Source: Proteles cristata cristata
Taxonomy: Eukaryota > Chordata > Mammalia > Carnivora > Hyaenidae
DNA: 64,000 nt
Direction: 5' to 3'
Assembly: GCA_017311185.1 (NCBI GenBank)
Contig: JAESUZ010004128.1
Coordinates: 496,001-560,000, forward strand
The translations under genes and the position numbers were made by a program. This document shows, one piece after another, positions 63,618-64,000 of the stretch. The notes beneath the pieces are model-generated. The model was not told where the DNA came from, ran no database searches, and saw only the letters and a program-made list of their open reading frames with translations. How positions within the stretch are numbered: the stretch's first letter is position 1; every line of letters starts with the position of its first letter.

Positions 63618-64000
63618 GCAGAATAATGGCCCCCTGAAGATTGTACTTTCAAATCTCTGGAACCTGTCAATATATTAGCTTCCATGGCAAGAAGGTTACA
63701 TGTGTGATTAAGGTTCAGGACCTTGAGAAGGGGAGGGTTACTTGCATTAGCCAGGTGGGCCCAATCCAATCGCATGGGCCAATCCAATCACGGGAACCCA
63801 TAAAATCCAAGAGCCTTTCTCAGGTGTGTTGAGAGTCATAGGGGCTGTGATGTTGCTGACTTTGAAGGTGGAAGGAGGAAGACATGAGCCAAGAAATGCA
63901 GGCGGATTCTAGAAACCGGATACGATAGGCAAATGGATGGAGACCCCTGTTAGGCTTCTGACCTAGAGAACTGTAAAAGAAAAAAATCTGTGTTGGTTTA
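63618..64000 (+). mobile_element. MaLR-like LTR, runs off the window
   Basis: GGCAGAATAATGGCCCCCTG, CTCTGGAACCTGTCAATATA, CAGGTGGGCCCAATCCAATC, ATGAGCCAAGAAATGCAGGC, TTCTGACCTAGAGAACTGTA. The terminus lies just beyond 64,000. Confidence 0.75.

Noticed and set aside
1..64000. CRISPR array, operon or bacterial mobile element
   Set aside because: Repeats are dispersed retroposons and microsatellites, no regularly spaced direct repeats with unique spacers exist, and coding density is that of a mammalian genome.

Overview
This window looks like nuclear DNA from a cat-family (felid) carnivore. The main evidence is about fifty copies, on both strands, of the tRNA-Lys-derived carnivore SINE in its cat form. 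The head reads GGGGCGCCTGGGTGGCTTAG, an internal pol III B-box-like GGTTCGAGCCCC follows, then a CT-rich stretch and a tail ending AGAAATAAATAAAACATT. There are also young carnivore-type L1 3' ends and the usual old mammalian layer of MIR, L2, MER5/MER20 hAT, Tigger and MaLR LTRs. There are no bacterial-style genes. I find no complete protein-coding gene, rRNA, functional tRNA or CRISPR array. Almost all open frames are chance frames in GC-rich DNA or in repeats.

Layout. Positions 1-230 look like the 3' part of a retroviral LTR cut by the window edge. Positions 230-16,400 are repeat-dense, intron-like or intergenic DNA; they include an old L1 with two DNA transposons inserted in it (8.9-11.7 kb), a Tigger remnant (12.3-12.8 kb) and a cluster of four exact AP-1 heptamers (13.65-13.84 kb). 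Positions 16,540-19,760 are a strong CpG island, the only obvious gene-regulatory region. It has GC boxes, an NRF1-like site, AP-1 and CRE-like sites, several good minus-strand splice donors in its left part and plus-strand donors in its right part. It is therefore probably a bidirectional promoter with alternative first exons. A minor GC-rich patch lies at 20,940-21,110. Positions 20-64 kb are again repeat-rich and could be intron of a plus-strand transcript. Two short stretches there have good splice signals and an open frame (37,751-37,810 and 52,615-52,782). I cannot name the gene.

Repeat history is unusually readable because many insertions keep their target-site duplications (TSDs). Young SINEs sit inside older SINEs, L1s, an L2 and an LTR. 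The same short target sequence was reused two or three times at 5.6-6.3 kb, 4.7-5.2 kb and 41.9-42.4 kb. Two SINE inserts consist of little more than the tRNA head, yet have 17-20 bp TSDs. One tiny L1 insert has the structure expected of a 3' transduction. I did not find a convincing new enzymatic or defence system. The most useful leads are the multi-donor CpG island, the AP-1 cluster, the candidate exons, the aberrant short SINE inserts and a 25-bp non-repeat sequence present twice 860 bp apart.
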